A stretch of 64,000 bases of DNA, from NCBI GenBank assembly GCA_965230065.1, contig OZ245942.1:2480001-2544000 (forward strand), in the 5' to 3' direction. Below the pieces are notes generated by a model, which searched no databases, had not been told where the DNA came from, and worked only from the letters and a program-made list of their open reading frames with translations. A program made the translations under genes and the position numbers. Source of the DNA: G965230065 sp965230065 (GTDB lineage Bacteria; Bacteroidota; Bacteroidia; Cytophagales; Cyclobacteriaceae). Shown piece by piece: positions 51,143-60,786 of this stretch; within the stretch, counting starts at the first letter, position 1, and the number at the start of each line of letters is the position of its first letter.

Positions 51143-53332
51143 ATGACCTTTATAAAAACAAAACATAACAGAAGATCTTTCCTAAAAGTATCAGCTGCTG
51201 CCGGAGGAGGACTGATGATTGGCTTCAACTGGCTTACTTCCTGCCAATCTGCCACCGAGCAAATGGCACAAGTCCCCAATGAATGGTTTAATATGAACGC
51301 CTTCATCAAAATTGGGGATACAGGCCTGGTTACCATCATGTCGCCCAACCCCGAAATTGGGCAGAATGTAAAAACGGCCATGCCCATGATTGTGGCCGAA
51401 GAGCTGGATGTGGACTGGAAAAACGTAGTGGTAGAACAAGCCGGTCTGGATACTGAAAAATATACCCGTCAGTTGGCCGGTGGCAGCCAGTCTATCCGCC
51501 AGGGATGGGAAAGCCTGCGCATGGCCGGAGCGGCAGCCCGCCGGGTGCTTATGGAAGCCGCAGCCAAGCAATGGGAAGTTCCCGTAAGCGAACTGACTAC
51601 CGAAAAGGGGGTGATTTCCCATAAAAATTCAGGCAAATCCGTAGGTTATGGCGAAATTGCTACTACCGCTGCCGGTTTGGAAGTCCCTGAAGAAATTGAA
51701 CTGAAAGACCCGAAAGATTTTAAAATCATTGGTCAGCCTACCAAGAATGTAGATGGTGAGAAAATCGTGACCGGAAAGCCTTTGTTCGGTCTGGACTTTA
51801 AGCGAGAAGGTATGCTGATAGCCATGATCACACATCCTCCGGCTTTTGGTATGAAAGTCAAAGATTTTGATGCCAGCAATGTACTCTCCATGCCCGGTAT
51901 CAAAGATGTAGTGAAGGTACGCACAGCCCCCGAGGAAAAGGAATGGTCTGATACCAATGCCTTCCCGGAACTGATGGCGATTGTGGGGGAAAGTACCTGG
52001 CAAATAATGAAAGCGAAAAAAGCCCTGAAAGTAAATTGGGAACCTGTAACGCCCCCGGAAAACTCTGAAGGGCATACCAGCGCGCTTAACGAAGCGATTG
52101 ACACACCGGCCGATGAACCTGCCCGGAAAGATGGCGACCCGGATGCAGCTTTCAGGAATGCGGCTAAAGTGATTGAGAAAACTTATTCTGCTCCCTTTTT
52201 GCCCCACAACACCATGGAGCCGATGAACTTTTTTGCCCATGTAACGCCGGAAAAAGCCGAGCTGGTTGGCCCTATCCAAACGCCTGAAAGAATGCGGAAA
52301 AGCCTTTCCGGACTTTTGGGGATGCCCGAAGATAAAATCAGTATTGACCTGACCCGCATGGGTGGAGGGTTTGGACGAAGACTGTACGGAAACTTTGGCC
52401 TGGAAGCAGCCGCCATTTCCCAACAAGTAGGTGCCCCCATCAAACTGATTTATACCCGGGAAGATGATATGACACAGGGAACCTATCGCCCGGCTTATAA
52501 AATCAAATACCGGGCAGCCCTTGATGAAAATAACGAGTTAGTGGGTTTCCATGTACGTGGTGCAGGAATTCACGGCGGGCCTGTGTTTGCCAACCGTTAC
52601 CCGGCCGGAACGGTGGGCAATTATTTGGCAGAAAACAAAGGCATAGATTCCAATATTTCCACAGGGGCATGGCGTGCACCCCGCTCCAACTTTGTAGCTG
52701 GGGCAGAGCAGTCGTTTCTTGACGAAGTGGCCGAAGCTGCCGGAAAAGACCCGATAGAATTTAGGTTAGCACTTTTTGAAAAAGCCATCAACGACCCCGT
52801 GGGCGAGAAAAATGATTATGATCCAGAACGTTATGCGGGCGTACTGAAACTGGTGAAAGAAAAGTCAGGGTGGGGCAATGATATGCCCGGCATTTCCCGA
52901 GGGGTTTCGGCCTATTATTGCCACAACTCTTATGTAGCCCAGGTGGTAGATGTAGCAATGAAAAATGGACAGCCCAAAGTACAGAAAGTTTGGTGTGCGG
53001 TAGACTGCGGTATTGTGGTAAACCCCGAAGGGGCCCGCAACCAGGTAGAAGGCGGCATTATTGACGGCATCGGCCATGCCATGTACGGGGCGCTTTCTTT
53101 TAAAGATGGCAAACCCGAGCAGCGCAACTTTGACAAATACCGCCTGATACGGCACAAGGAAGCCCCGGTTGAAATTGAAACTTTCTTTGTAGAAAATGGC
53201 ATTGACCCCACCGGACTGGGAGAGCCTTCCTTGCCGCCGATTATGGCTGCACTGGCCAATGCATTGTACCAGGCCACAGGTAACCGCCTGTACGAGCAGC
53301 CTTTCGCCCAAAAGGATATCGTATTGGGCTAG
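51143..53332 (+). CDS. Molybdopterin-binding catalytic subunit (isoquinoline 1-oxidoreductase beta type)
   Basis: This 729-residue protein has a Tat signal, RRSFLKVSAAAGGGLMIGF, so the folded enzyme is exported. It belongs to the xanthine dehydrogenase-type molybdenum hydroxylases, with the RMGGGFGRRLYG segment and the cofactor region with GLGEPSLPPIMAALANAL carrying the likely catalytic glutamate. The length is normal for IorB. Oxidation of an aldehyde or N-heterocycle in the periplasm is likely but the substrate is unknown. No cofactor-maturation gene is adjacent. Confidence 0.92.
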   Translation: MTFIKTKHNRRSFLKVSAAAGGGLMIGFNWLTSCQSATEQMAQVPNEWFNMNAFIKIGDTGLVTIMSPNPEIGQNVKTAMPMIVAEELDVDWKNVVVEQAGLDTEKYTRQLAGGSQSIRQGWESLRMAGAAARRVLMEAAAKQWEVPVSELTTEKGVISHKNSGKSVGYGEIATTAAGLEVPEEIELKDPKDFKIIGQPTKNVDGEKIVTGKPLFGLDFKREGMLIAMITHPPAFGMKVKDFDASNVLSMPGIKDVVKVRTAPEEKEWSDTNAFPELMAIVGESTWQIMKAKKALKVNWEPVTPPENSEGHTSALNEAIDTPADEPARKDGDPDAAFRNAAKVIEKTYSAPFLPHNTMEPMNFFAHVTPEKAELVGPIQTPERMRKSLSGLLGMPEDKISIDLTRMGGGFGRRLYGNFGLEAAAISQQVGAPIKLIYTREDDMTQGTYRPAYKIKYRAALDENNELVGFHVRGAGIHGGPVFANRYPAGTVGNYLAENKGIDSNISTGAWRAPRSNFVAGAEQSFLDEVAEAAGKDPIEFRLALFEKAINDPVGEKNDYDPERYAGVLKLVKEKSGWGNDMPGISRGVSAYYCHNSYVAQVVDVAMKNGQPKVQKVWCAVDCGIVVNPEGARNQVEGGIIDGIGHAMYGALSFKDGKPEQRNFDKYRLIRHKEAPVEIETFFVENGIDPTGLGEPSLPPIMAALANALYQATGNRLYEQPFAQKDIVLG

Positions 53333-53357
53333 CATCGCTGGAAATAAGCATTAAATT

Positions 53358-53392
53358 AGGACAAATTCCTGTTTTGGGGTTTGTCCTTTTTT
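53358..53392 (+). terminator. Terminator after the molybdenum hydroxylase genes
   Basis: AGGACAAA at 53358-53365 pairs with TTTGTCCT at 53380-53387, followed by TTTTTAT. It is 25 bp past the stop and also close to the end of the convergent PIN remnant. Confidence 0.75.
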
Positions 53393-53669
53393 ATATTTTT
53401 AAATATTCCTTAGCGGTGAGTACGGGTAAATGAGACAATTTAAAGTCTTTCAGGTTTCTTGTGATGATAAAATCCAGTTTGTTTTCTGTGGCTGTGTAAT
53501 ATTGAATGGCATCTTCAAAATCTTTGAAATCTGAATTCAATGATAAATCGATGATCTTATCACCCATTGATAATACATTCACTAATACTTTAAATTTCCG
53601 TAAAATTAATCGGGCATCTTTCATTTTTAATGCTTGGCTTAAAATAGAATTTTTGAACGTATAAATCAA
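53391..53669 (-). pseudogene. PIN-domain protein, N-terminally truncated
   Basis: The frame from 53669 (a TTG) gives 92 residues. Conserved PIN-domain C-terminal parts are clear: ARLILRKFKVLVNVLSMGDK, LNSDFKDFEDAIQYYTA, LDFIITRNLKDFK and PVLTAKEYLK. A complete protein of this group is about 135 residues and starts with a LDTNxLLD segment carrying the first catalytic aspartate. That part is missing, and the DNA where it should be holds the start of the divergent sulfatase gene. No antitoxin is adjacent. It is probably an inactive remnant. Confidence 0.7.
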
Positions 53670-53695
53670 GATTGAAAAACAACTATCAAGAACTG

Positions 53696-55183
53696 ATGAA
53701 AATAATATTGAGCTACTTCACATTAAATCTTACCCAACCTCTCTATCTCCTTTTACTTGTCTTTTCCACAATAAGCTGTCAACAAGCCCCAGCTGATGAA
53801 AATGAAAACCCAAATGTAATCCTCATCCTGGCCGATGACCTGGGGTATAGCGATGTATCTATTTACAGAGAAACGAACCCTGAAACTTCAGAACGTCCGT
53901 CTACGGCCCAAACGCCAAACATTGATGCACTGGCACAAGCAGGTATGCGGTTTACAGAGTTTTATTGCGGGGCTGCGGTATGTTCTCCTTCACGGTCTGC
54001 ACTGCTCACGGGCAGAAATGCCACCCGGGTAGGTATTTATAATTGGATTCCGACCAACGCACCTATGCACCTTCGAAATGAAGAAGTTACCATTGCCGAA
54101 ATGCTGAAAGACAAAGATTACCAAACCGGGCACTTTGGTAAATGGCATTTAACCTCGGAAGGCACCGGGCAGCCCCTGCCTAACGATCAGGGATATGATT
54201 ATGCTTTTTTTACCTACAACAATGCCAATCCTTCGCACGAAAACCCGGTGAATTTTTTCAGAAATGGGGAAGCCGTGGGTGATTTGGAAGGATATGCCTG
54301 CCAACTGGTGGTAGATGAAGCGATTCAATGGCTGGGTACCGCAAAGGAAAACGAAGAGCCCTTTTACATAAATGTGTGGTTCAACGAGCCTCACGAAAAG
54401 GTGGCAGCCCCTCAGGAGCTGACCGAAAGACATGCCTACCATAAAGAATATTACGGTGCCATTGAAAACATGGATTTGGCCGTTGGCAGGCTGCTGACTT
54501 TTTTGGAAGAAAATGAATTGGATAAAAACACTATTGTCATTTTTAGTTCTGACAATGGTTCACAGGTCATTGGTTCCAACGACCCTTTCCGGGGCGAAAA
54601 GTGCTTTAATTTTGAAGGGGGCCTGCGGGTGCCTTTCATCATCAAATGGCCGGAAAATGTACCTGCCGGTAAAATTGCTGACTTACCGGGCAGTTTTACC
54701 GATGTGCTTCCTTCGGTGGCCGGACTGACAGCGGCTTCTCTTCCAAAAAACCGTACTTTGGATGGCACAGACCTTTCATCGGTTTTTACAGGAAAATCCA
54801 CTACTGTTGATCGGGAAAACCCCATCTTTTTCTACCGGTATTTCCACGACCCCATTGCCATGCTACGGGAAGGGAAATGGGTATTGCTCGGCTACGATGC
54901 GCCCATGCCTTACCAGCCGCATTACGATGCAAGGGAATGGGCTAAGCTCAAGCCTGATCCTGACAAACAACAATGGTCTATGTGGAGTTTCCAGCCTGTA
55001 CACATGGAATACCTCAAAACCCAACAACCCGGGCATTTTGAGCTGTACAATATTGAAGAAGATGCAGCCCAAACCCAGGACGTTGCTGCAGAAAACCCTG
55101 AAATAACCGAAAAAATGAGGGCAAAGATGTTGGACTTGCGACAGGAAATGGTGAAAGAAGGAGGGGATTGGTTTGATGATTGA
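53696..55183 (+). CDS. Sulfatase (type I, formylglycine-dependent) lipoprotein
   Basis: The ATG at 53696 opens a lipoprotein signal with lipobox TISC (C28); an upstream TTG at 53672 is less likely. The 495-residue enzyme has the metal-binding LADDLG (D47, D48), the sulfatase signature CSPSRSALLTGR with C96 expected to become formylglycine, and GHFGKWHL. FSSDNGS supplies later metal ligands. It would cleave sulfate esters from a sulfated glycan or small molecule. No maturase gene is nearby, so maturation must come from elsewhere. Confidence 0.92.
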   Translation: MKIILSYFTLNLTQPLYLLLLVFSTISCQQAPADENENPNVILILADDLGYSDVSIYRETNPETSERPSTAQTPNIDALAQAGMRFTEFYCGAAVCSPSRSALLTGRNATRVGIYNWIPTNAPMHLRNEEVTIAEMLKDKDYQTGHFGKWHLTSEGTGQPLPNDQGYDYAFFTYNNANPSHENPVNFFRNGEAVGDLEGYACQLVVDEAIQWLGTAKENEEPFYINVWFNEPHEKVAAPQELTERHAYHKEYYGAIENMDLAVGRLLTFLEENELDKNTIVIFSSDNGSQVIGSNDPFRGEKCFNFEGGLRVPFIIKWPENVPAGKIADLPGSFTDVLPSVAGLTAASLPKNRTLDGTDLSSVFTGKSTTVDRENPIFFYRYFHDPIAMLREGKWVLLGYDAPMPYQPHYDAREWAKLKPDPDKQQWSMWSFQPVHMEYLKTQQPGHFELYNIEEDAAQTQDVAAENPEITEKMRAKMLDLRQEMVKEGGDWFDD

Positions 55184-55369
55184 ATGTTATAACTTTTTTA
55201 GCACTTCTTCACTTAGTGGGTTTGTTTTGTACTTGATTTGCTAATGGCATGATAGTAACAACAAATTATTAGATTTTAATCTAATATCAATGTATTGCTT
55301 AAATAACAAAACCACCAAACTAACTTGCTTTCTGTTTAAAACTATCAACAGAATAAACCCATCACCCTA

Positions 55370-55401
55370 TTGGCAACTACAACACGAAATATGTACTTTT
55401 G
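55370..55401 (+). promoter_or_regulatory. Promoter upstream of the aminotransferase
   Basis: TTGG at 55370-55373 and TACTTTTG at 55394-55401 are separated by 20 bases. The -7 element matches TAnnTTTG exactly and the -33 is a near match. Confidence 0.5.
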
Positions 55402-55416
55402 TGCCCGGCTTTTTTA

Positions 55417-55511
55417 GGTTAATGGTGAATAGTTATTGGCTGCCACTAAGCGGTTAAATCAACTATAGATTATAAACCATAAACTATAAACCATTAACCA
55501 ATAACTATTAA
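55417..55511. repeat. Fold-back word repeat in the aminotransferase leader
   Basis: GGTTAATGG (55417-55425) and AATAGTTATTGG (55428-55439) have perfect reverse complements CCATTAACC (55491-55499) and CCAATAACTATT (55498-55509). The loop also reiterates ATAAACCAT-like words. It would form a long leader hairpin 14 bases before the start codon. Confidence 0.65.
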
Positions 55512-55522
55512 CTAACAAAACT

Positions 55523-56719
55523 ATGGATCAGCTTTCGGATAGAATCAAAGCAATGTCGGAATCGGCTACCCTGGCCATGGCCCAAAAAGCAAGGGAATTT
55601 AAAAGCAAAGGAATTAATGTGATTGGCCTGAGTTTGGGCGAACCGGACTTCAAAACCCCTAAACACGTGCAGGAAGCCGCCAAAGCTGCTATTGACGAAG
55701 GAGCTTACTTCAGCTATCCTCCTGTGCCCGGCTACCCGGAACTGCGGCAGGCCATTGCAGACAAACTGAAAAATGACAACGGGCTGGAATATGCACCCGA
55801 ACAAATTGTGGTGTCTACGGGCGCCAAGCAGTCTATTGCCAATGTAATGCTCAGCATCCTGAACCCTGGTGACGAGGTAGTGGTGTACACGCCGTACTGG
55901 GTAAGCTATTCTGAAATTATTAAGATGGCAGGGGGCACGCCCGTATTCATTTCAGGTAATATTGAAAATAACTTTAAAGCCACGGCAGACCAACTGGAGC
56001 AAGCCATTACGCCCAAAACCAAAGCGGTTATTTTTTCTTCTCCCTGCAACCCCACCGGGGCAGTATTCAGCCGGGAAGAAATGACAGCCATGGCTGAGGT
56101 GCTGAACAAGCATAAAAATATCATAACCATTGCCGATGAAATTTATGAGCACATCAACTTTACTGGCGAGCATGTAAGCCTGGCTGCTTTGCCCGGCATG
56201 TATGAAAATACGGTAACGGTGAACGGCTTTTCCAAAGGTTATGCCATGACTGGCTGGCGTTTGGGCTACATTGCGGCTCCCCTCTGGCTGGCCAAGGCTA
56301 CCAACAAAATTCAGGGCCAGACTACCTCCGGGGCTAATTCTATCGCCCAGCGGGCTGCCATTGCCGCCCTCACTGGCGACCAGGAGCCTACCAGGGAAAT
56401 GGCCCGGGAATACCTGCGCAGGCGGGATATGGTGCTGGAATTGCTCAATGATATCCCCGGCGTAAAAACGTATGTGCCCAGCGGTGCTTTTTATATTTTC
56501 CCGGACATTAGCCATTATTTTGGAAAATCAGACGGGGAAACTACTATCCAGAATGCCAGTGATTTTTGCCTGTATATTCTGAACAAAGCCCATGTTTCCC
56601 TGGTAACCGGAGAAGCATTTGGTGAGCCTAACTGTATCCGCTTGTCTTTTGCAGCTTCAGAAGCCCAGTTGCGCGAAGCCATTCAGAAGATTAAAGATAC
56701 GCTGGCAAATTTGAAATAA
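55523..56719 (+). CDS. Pyridoxal-phosphate aminotransferase, class I/II (aspartate aminotransferase-like)
   Basis: This is a 398-residue fold-type I enzyme. The PLP Schiff-base lysine is K238 in NGFSKGYAMTGWRLGY. SSPCNPTG (about 172-179) and ADEIYEHI (about 204-211) supply phosphate and pyridine contacts, and the C-terminal arginine region is CIRLSFA. It closely resembles bacterial aspartate/prephenate aminotransferases. The likely substrates are aspartate and aromatic amino acids. Confidence 0.9.
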   Translation: MDQLSDRIKAMSESATLAMAQKAREFKSKGINVIGLSLGEPDFKTPKHVQEAAKAAIDEGAYFSYPPVPGYPELRQAIADKLKNDNGLEYAPEQIVVSTGAKQSIANVMLSILNPGDEVVVYTPYWVSYSEIIKMAGGTPVFISGNIENNFKATADQLEQAITPKTKAVIFSSPCNPTGAVFSREEMTAMAEVLNKHKNIITIADEIYEHINFTGEHVSLAALPGMYENTVTVNGFSKGYAMTGWRLGYIAAPLWLAKATNKIQGQTTSGANSIAQRAAIAALTGDQEPTREMAREYLRRRDMVLELLNDIPGVKTYVPSGAFYIFPDISHYFGKSDGETTIQNASDFCLYILNKAHVSLVTGEAFGEPNCIRLSFAASEAQLREAIQKIKDTLANLK

Positions 56720-56764
56720 AAAAGGTTACGCACGGGAGGGAAAACCTGTGCCTGACAAAATTTT

Positions 56765-56805
56765 AGGCTGGCCACTTTCTGCATAAGTACAAGCGTGGCC
56801 AGCCT
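56765..56805 (+). terminator. Long-loop hairpin after the aminotransferase gene
   Basis: AGGCTGGCCAC at 56765-56775 and GTGGCCAGCCT at 56795-56805 form a perfect 11-bp GC-rich stem with a 19-nt loop, followed by GATTTTGG. The run of T is weak, so it may terminate or serve as a leader structure for the kinase gene. Confidence 0.55.
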
Positions 56806-56837
56806 GATTTTGGGAACACTATTTTTTTCAACCCATC

Positions 56838-57878
56838 ATGACCACTACCGATTTCCCAAACATCACCCGAATTTTTTCTGATTTCACCAATCTCAAAGTA
56901 CTCATTATTGGGGATGTGATGGTAGATGCCTACACCTGGGGTAAAGTAGACCGCATTTCACCGGAAGCGCCCGTACCCATTCTCTCTGTAAAAAGGCGGG
57001 AAAACAGGCTGGGCGGGGCAGCCAATGTAGCCCTGAACATACAGGCACTGGGCGCTACGCCCCTGCTGTGTGGGGTGGTAGGCAACGATGCCGCCGGGGA
57101 AGATTTCGTCGGTTTGCTCAAAAAACAGGGCATTGCTACAGAAGGCATTATCAGCAGCCAACATAGGGTAACTACCCTGAAAGAACGAATGATAGGAGGA
57201 GCCCAGCAATTACTTCGGGTAGATGCCGAAAATGATACCCTGCTGAATTCCCGGGAAAATGCCGATTTGATGCAGGCCATCTCCACCCTGCTGCCACAGG
57301 CCGATGTGGTCATTTTTCAGGATTACGACAAAGGGGTGCTGGATGCATCCCGCATAGCCACCATTGTTCAGCAGGCAGAAAAACATGATATTCCCACTGT
57401 AGTTGACCCCAAGAAACGAAATTTTTTGCATTACCAGGGTGCTACTTTGTTCAAGCCCAACCTTAAAGAATTGAAGGAAGGTTTGCAACCCACAGGCTTT
57501 TTTTGGCCAGAAACGATCACGGCTGAGAATGTAACGCAATTAATTGCATCGGCCTCAGAAAAGTTCAGGTCGTTAACACAGGTGAAAAACACCTTGATTA
57601 CCCTTTCGGAAAAAGGGGTTTTTATAGATGCTACCTACCGGGGCAAAGAGGAAAAACATTTGTTACCGGCACATATCCGCCAAATTGCTGATGTTTCGGG
57701 TGCGGGGGATACGGTGGTAAGTGTTGCGGCATTGTGCCTTGCCCTCCAATTGCCCCCGGAACTTTTGGCCGGATTGGCTAACCTGGGAGGTGGGTTGGTG
57801 TGCGAATCGGTAGGCGTTGTGCCTATTGACAAAAACTGTCTAATAGAAGAAGCAAAAAAACATTGGGAACAAACCTGA
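56838..57878 (+). CDS. rfaE1: RfaE1-like PfkB sugar kinase (heptose-7-phosphate kinase type)
   Basis: This is a 346-residue ribokinase-family enzyme. The N-terminal sugar-binding motif VDRISPEAPVPILSV and GGAANVALNIQALGA match the kinase domain of HldE/RfaE1. The C-terminal signature DVSGAGDTVVS contains the catalytic-base aspartate D291. Family members phosphorylate D-glycero-D-manno-heptose-7-phosphate for lipopolysaccharide core synthesis. There is no nucleotidyltransferase domain, so the other half would be elsewhere. The channel gene follows 3 bp downstream. Confidence 0.85.
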   Translation: MTTTDFPNITRIFSDFTNLKVLIIGDVMVDAYTWGKVDRISPEAPVPILSVKRRENRLGGAANVALNIQALGATPLLCGVVGNDAAGEDFVGLLKKQGIATEGIISSQHRVTTLKERMIGGAQQLLRVDAENDTLLNSRENADLMQAISTLLPQADVVIFQDYDKGVLDASRIATIVQQAEKHDIPTVVDPKKRNFLHYQGATLFKPNLKELKEGLQPTGFFWPETITAENVTQLIASASEKFRSLTQVKNTLITLSEKGVFIDATYRGKEEKHLLPAHIRQIADVSGAGDTVVSVAALCLALQLPPELLAGLANLGGGLVCESVGVVPIDKNCLIEEAKKHWEQT

Positions 57879-57881
57879 AAT

Positions 57882-59696
57882 ATGCAAAACCGCCTCAATG
57901 CCTTGCTCCAGCGTATCAATAGCAGGTTGTATGACAGCCAGAAACCGGTGTTGATAGGCATTCGGCTTGTTAACCTGATTTCGGCCCTGGCACTGTTTGC
58001 ATCACTTGTATATATATTCGGCTTTGAGCCAAAAGGTGATATACTGCATAAAATACTTTTTTGGGTTAATATTATATTTCATGCATTTGTAATAAGTTTT
58101 GGGCTCCGGTGGCTGTATAGTTTTCCGCGTTCAGGTTTTCTGAAAAGAAATAAAATTGAAGCCATTTTTATCGGAATACTCATCGTCAATGGCATTAGCT
58201 ATTATTTTTTAGGTAATACCCTTTTACAGTTATTATTCAGTGTGACGGGCGGCAGCAGTTATTTGAATTTTTATATTAGTACAGCGAGTGTTTTTGGCTT
58301 CTTCTTTTTGCTCATTGAATTTGCCGGGATAAGTGCTGCACTGAATACTTCTAAAATCAGGCCTTCCATCGCTTTCGTACTAAGTTTTGTCATACTCATT
58401 ACCATAGGGGCCATTGTACTTCAGTTACCTGCTATGACTACTGCCGAGGGGAGTATGCCACTGATTGATGCCCTTTTTACGGCGGTGAGTGCCACTTGCG
58501 TTACCGGGCTGATTGTGGAAGATACGGCCACTTATTTCACCTTAAAGGGGCAAATTGTGATTTTGCTGCTAATCCAACTGGGTGGGTTGGGCATTGTTGC
58601 CTTCGCTACTTTTTTTGCCACTTTTCTACAGCAAAAGATCAGTATCCGCCACAAAAAAATGATTCCGGATTACCTGGATACCGAGTCTCTATCCACTGCC
58701 GCAACGTTACTTCGCCAAACGATATTTATCACATTACTGGTTGAAGCAGGTACTTTTGTATTACTTTTTATTACCTGGGGCGGTACTCCTTTTGAGAGTC
58801 TGTCTGAAAAGATTTTTGTGTCTGTTTTTCATGCCGTTTCTGCATTTTGTAATGCAGGGTTTAGTGTGTTCACCAATAACTTGTACGAAGCCCCCCTGCG
58901 CAATGCCTATATTTTACATTTAGTGGTGGCTTTTTCAGTAATTTTAGGAGGTATCGGCTTTCCTACCTTGCAGGATATTTTTACACCAGGCCGACTGCGC
59001 GACCGTCTTAAACATCCGTGGAAGGAATGGGAAATCAGTACCAAAATTGCTGTAAATACAACGATTATTTTGCTTTTGGCAGGGATGATTGGTTTCTTTT
59101 TCCTGGAAAGGAACCATACTTTGGAAGGACTGAACCTTACCGAGTCGCTGATCACCAGTTTTTTCCAGTCGGCTACTACCCGTACGGCAGGTTTTAATAC
59201 GGTGGATATAGCCCAGGTAAGCCAACCTACCCTGGTGCTCATGATGTTTCTGATGTTTGTGGGCGGGGCTTCCGCTTCTACCGCCGGGGGGATTAAAACT
59301 TCCACTTTTTACCTGATTATCGTGTCGGTAATCACCACCAGTCGGGGAGGCGACCGCTTGGAAGTGGGCAGAAGGCATATTCCTAATGAAGTTTTGTTCA
59401 AGTCCCTTTCCATTTTTTTCTATGCTGTTGCTATCAATCTGATTGGGGTATTTGTGCTTACTATTACTGAGCCGGATATCGCAATGACCAGGCTGGTTTT
59501 TGAGCAGATTTCCGCATTTGGTACGGTGGGTTTGAGTACGGGTATCACCGGAATGCTCTCTGCAGGGGGTAAAATAATGATAATTATTTCTATGTTTCTG
59601 GGCAGGGTAGGCATCCTCACGTTTGCAGTAGCCCTCAGCACCCGTTTATCTACTACCAATTATAAATATCCTTCTACGAATGTGATGGTGGGTTAA
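57882..59696 (+). CDS. TrkH/KtrB-family potassium channel subunit with an N-terminal extension
   Basis: This 604-residue membrane protein has four filter-like loops: AVSATCVTGLIVED, AVSAFCNAGFSVFTN, SATTRTAGFNTVD and ISAFGTVGLSTGITG, as in KtrB/TrkH channels. It has about 150 extra residues with three or four hydrophobic segments before the first pore unit. No RCK regulatory gene is adjacent, unlike the trkAH pair in this window. It may use that TrkA or another KtrA. It is co-transcribed with the RfaE1-like kinase. Confidence 0.88.
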   Translation: MQNRLNALLQRINSRLYDSQKPVLIGIRLVNLISALALFASLVYIFGFEPKGDILHKILFWVNIIFHAFVISFGLRWLYSFPRSGFLKRNKIEAIFIGILIVNGISYYFLGNTLLQLLFSVTGGSSYLNFYISTASVFGFFFLLIEFAGISAALNTSKIRPSIAFVLSFVILITIGAIVLQLPAMTTAEGSMPLIDALFTAVSATCVTGLIVEDTATYFTLKGQIVILLLIQLGGLGIVAFATFFATFLQQKISIRHKKMIPDYLDTESLSTAATLLRQTIFITLLVEAGTFVLLFITWGGTPFESLSEKIFVSVFHAVSAFCNAGFSVFTNNLYEAPLRNAYILHLVVAFSVILGGIGFPTLQDIFTPGRLRDRLKHPWKEWEISTKIAVNTTIILLLAGMIGFFFLERNHTLEGLNLTESLITSFFQSATTRTAGFNTVDIAQVSQPTLVLMMFLMFVGGASASTAGGIKTSTFYLIIVSVITTSRGGDRLEVGRRHIPNEVLFKSLSIFFYAVAINLIGVFVLTITEPDIAMTRLVFEQISAFGTVGLSTGITGMLSAGGKIMIIISMFLGRVGILTFAVALSTRLSTTNYKYPSTNVMVG

Positions 59697-59788
59697 TTCA
59701 CTAAACGTGTGACTTTTTTACTTCAAACAAGTCAATAATCAAAAAAGATATTGATAGGTTGGCAGAATAATTTTATTAGATTTATCCT

Positions 59789-60655
59789 ATGGTGTTGCAT
59801 AAGTTCCATAGTTGGATCAATACATTAGCTTTATACTTCTCCGAGCCATTCACGCTATTGGACAATAAAAAGCACAGATGGATATTAGTTATATTTAGCG
59901 GAATGTTCAGTATCCTTTTCATGAATTTATTTGTCCCTTTTAATGTAAATACATGGGATTACCATCAGGCGCTGCCTCAATATTTGGCGCTCTCCCGATA
60001 TGGAATATTAGGGATGCTTGTGCTGTTTATCAGTCAGTTTTATTTACGCCCCCTTTTTAAGTTCAATCATCTGACGGTAAAGAAGTTTCTGTATTGGTTT
60101 GCCTTGGAAGTGTTGATGCTGGCTTTGGTCATGCACTTGTTTTACGGAAACATGAATGCAACGGGATGGGACTTTTTCAGAGCGTTGGGACTCAGTTTAC
60201 AATATACCGGCCTTGTCATCATGCTCCCCTATAGCACTGTCTTGCTTTACCTGGCCGTTCAAAAGCAACAGGAGCACATTAGACAAACGGCCTCAGTATC
60301 AATGAAGGGTTCTCAAACCTTATCCATTGTAGATGAAAATGAAAAACTGGCATTGACTGTCAACCTAAATTCGCTGTTGTTTTTAAAGTCAGAAGATAAT
60401 TATGTGTCAGTTTTTTACCTGAAGGATAAAGAGATAAAGAAAGAGATTGTTAGAACTAGTCTAAAGAAACTGGAGCAGGAAATCCCAATTCCTCCTCTGC
60501 TGAGAACGCATCGCTCTTATATGGTGAATATGGATCAACTTGCAATAGTAAACAAAAAACACAAAGGGTATGAAGTCTGGTTGCACGGCCTAACCACTCA
60601 ACCTATTCCGGTTTCGGCTGGTTACAAAAATTTTTTTGAACAGATGATCAGGTGA
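59789..60655 (+). CDS. Membrane LytTR-family DNA-binding regulator
   Basis: This 288-residue protein has four membrane helices in the first 155 residues (about 29-48, 68-88, 98-118 and 130-152). A short linker and a C-terminal LytTR DNA-binding domain follow (about 180-285, LLFLKSEDNYVSVFYLKD and LLRTHRSYMVNMDQ). LytTR domains bind promoter repeats. Here the domain is tethered directly to the membrane without a response-regulator receiver, a layout seen in Bacteroidota. The next gene, a small secreted protein 131 bp downstream, is a plausible target. Confidence 0.88.
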   Translation: MVLHKFHSWINTLALYFSEPFTLLDNKKHRWILVIFSGMFSILFMNLFVPFNVNTWDYHQALPQYLALSRYGILGMLVLFISQFYLRPLFKFNHLTVKKFLYWFALEVLMLALVMHLFYGNMNATGWDFFRALGLSLQYTGLVIMLPYSTVLLYLAVQKQQEHIRQTASVSMKGSQTLSIVDENEKLALTVNLNSLLFLKSEDNYVSVFYLKDKEIKKEIVRTSLKKLEQEIPIPPLLRTHRSYMVNMDQLAIVNKKHKGYEVWLHGLTTQPIPVSAGYKNFFEQMIR

Positions 60656-60786
60656 TACAACATTCTCGATCCTGCCATTCACCCCAAATAGAGATTGTTC
60701 ATCCCTTTCTTTGTTTTGTGTAAACCTGTAAAGCTTTTACATAGTATCATTGTGCAGAAAGAAATGACTCATTATTAACTAAAAAA

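Larger units (their letters stand above)
55184..55522. other. Intergenic region with promoter and word repeat
   Basis: This 339-bp gap precedes the aminotransferase. It holds an AT-rich first half, a promoter-like pair (55370-55401) and a fold-back word repeat (55417-55511) that would lie in the mRNA leader. No gene is seen. Confidence 0.55.
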
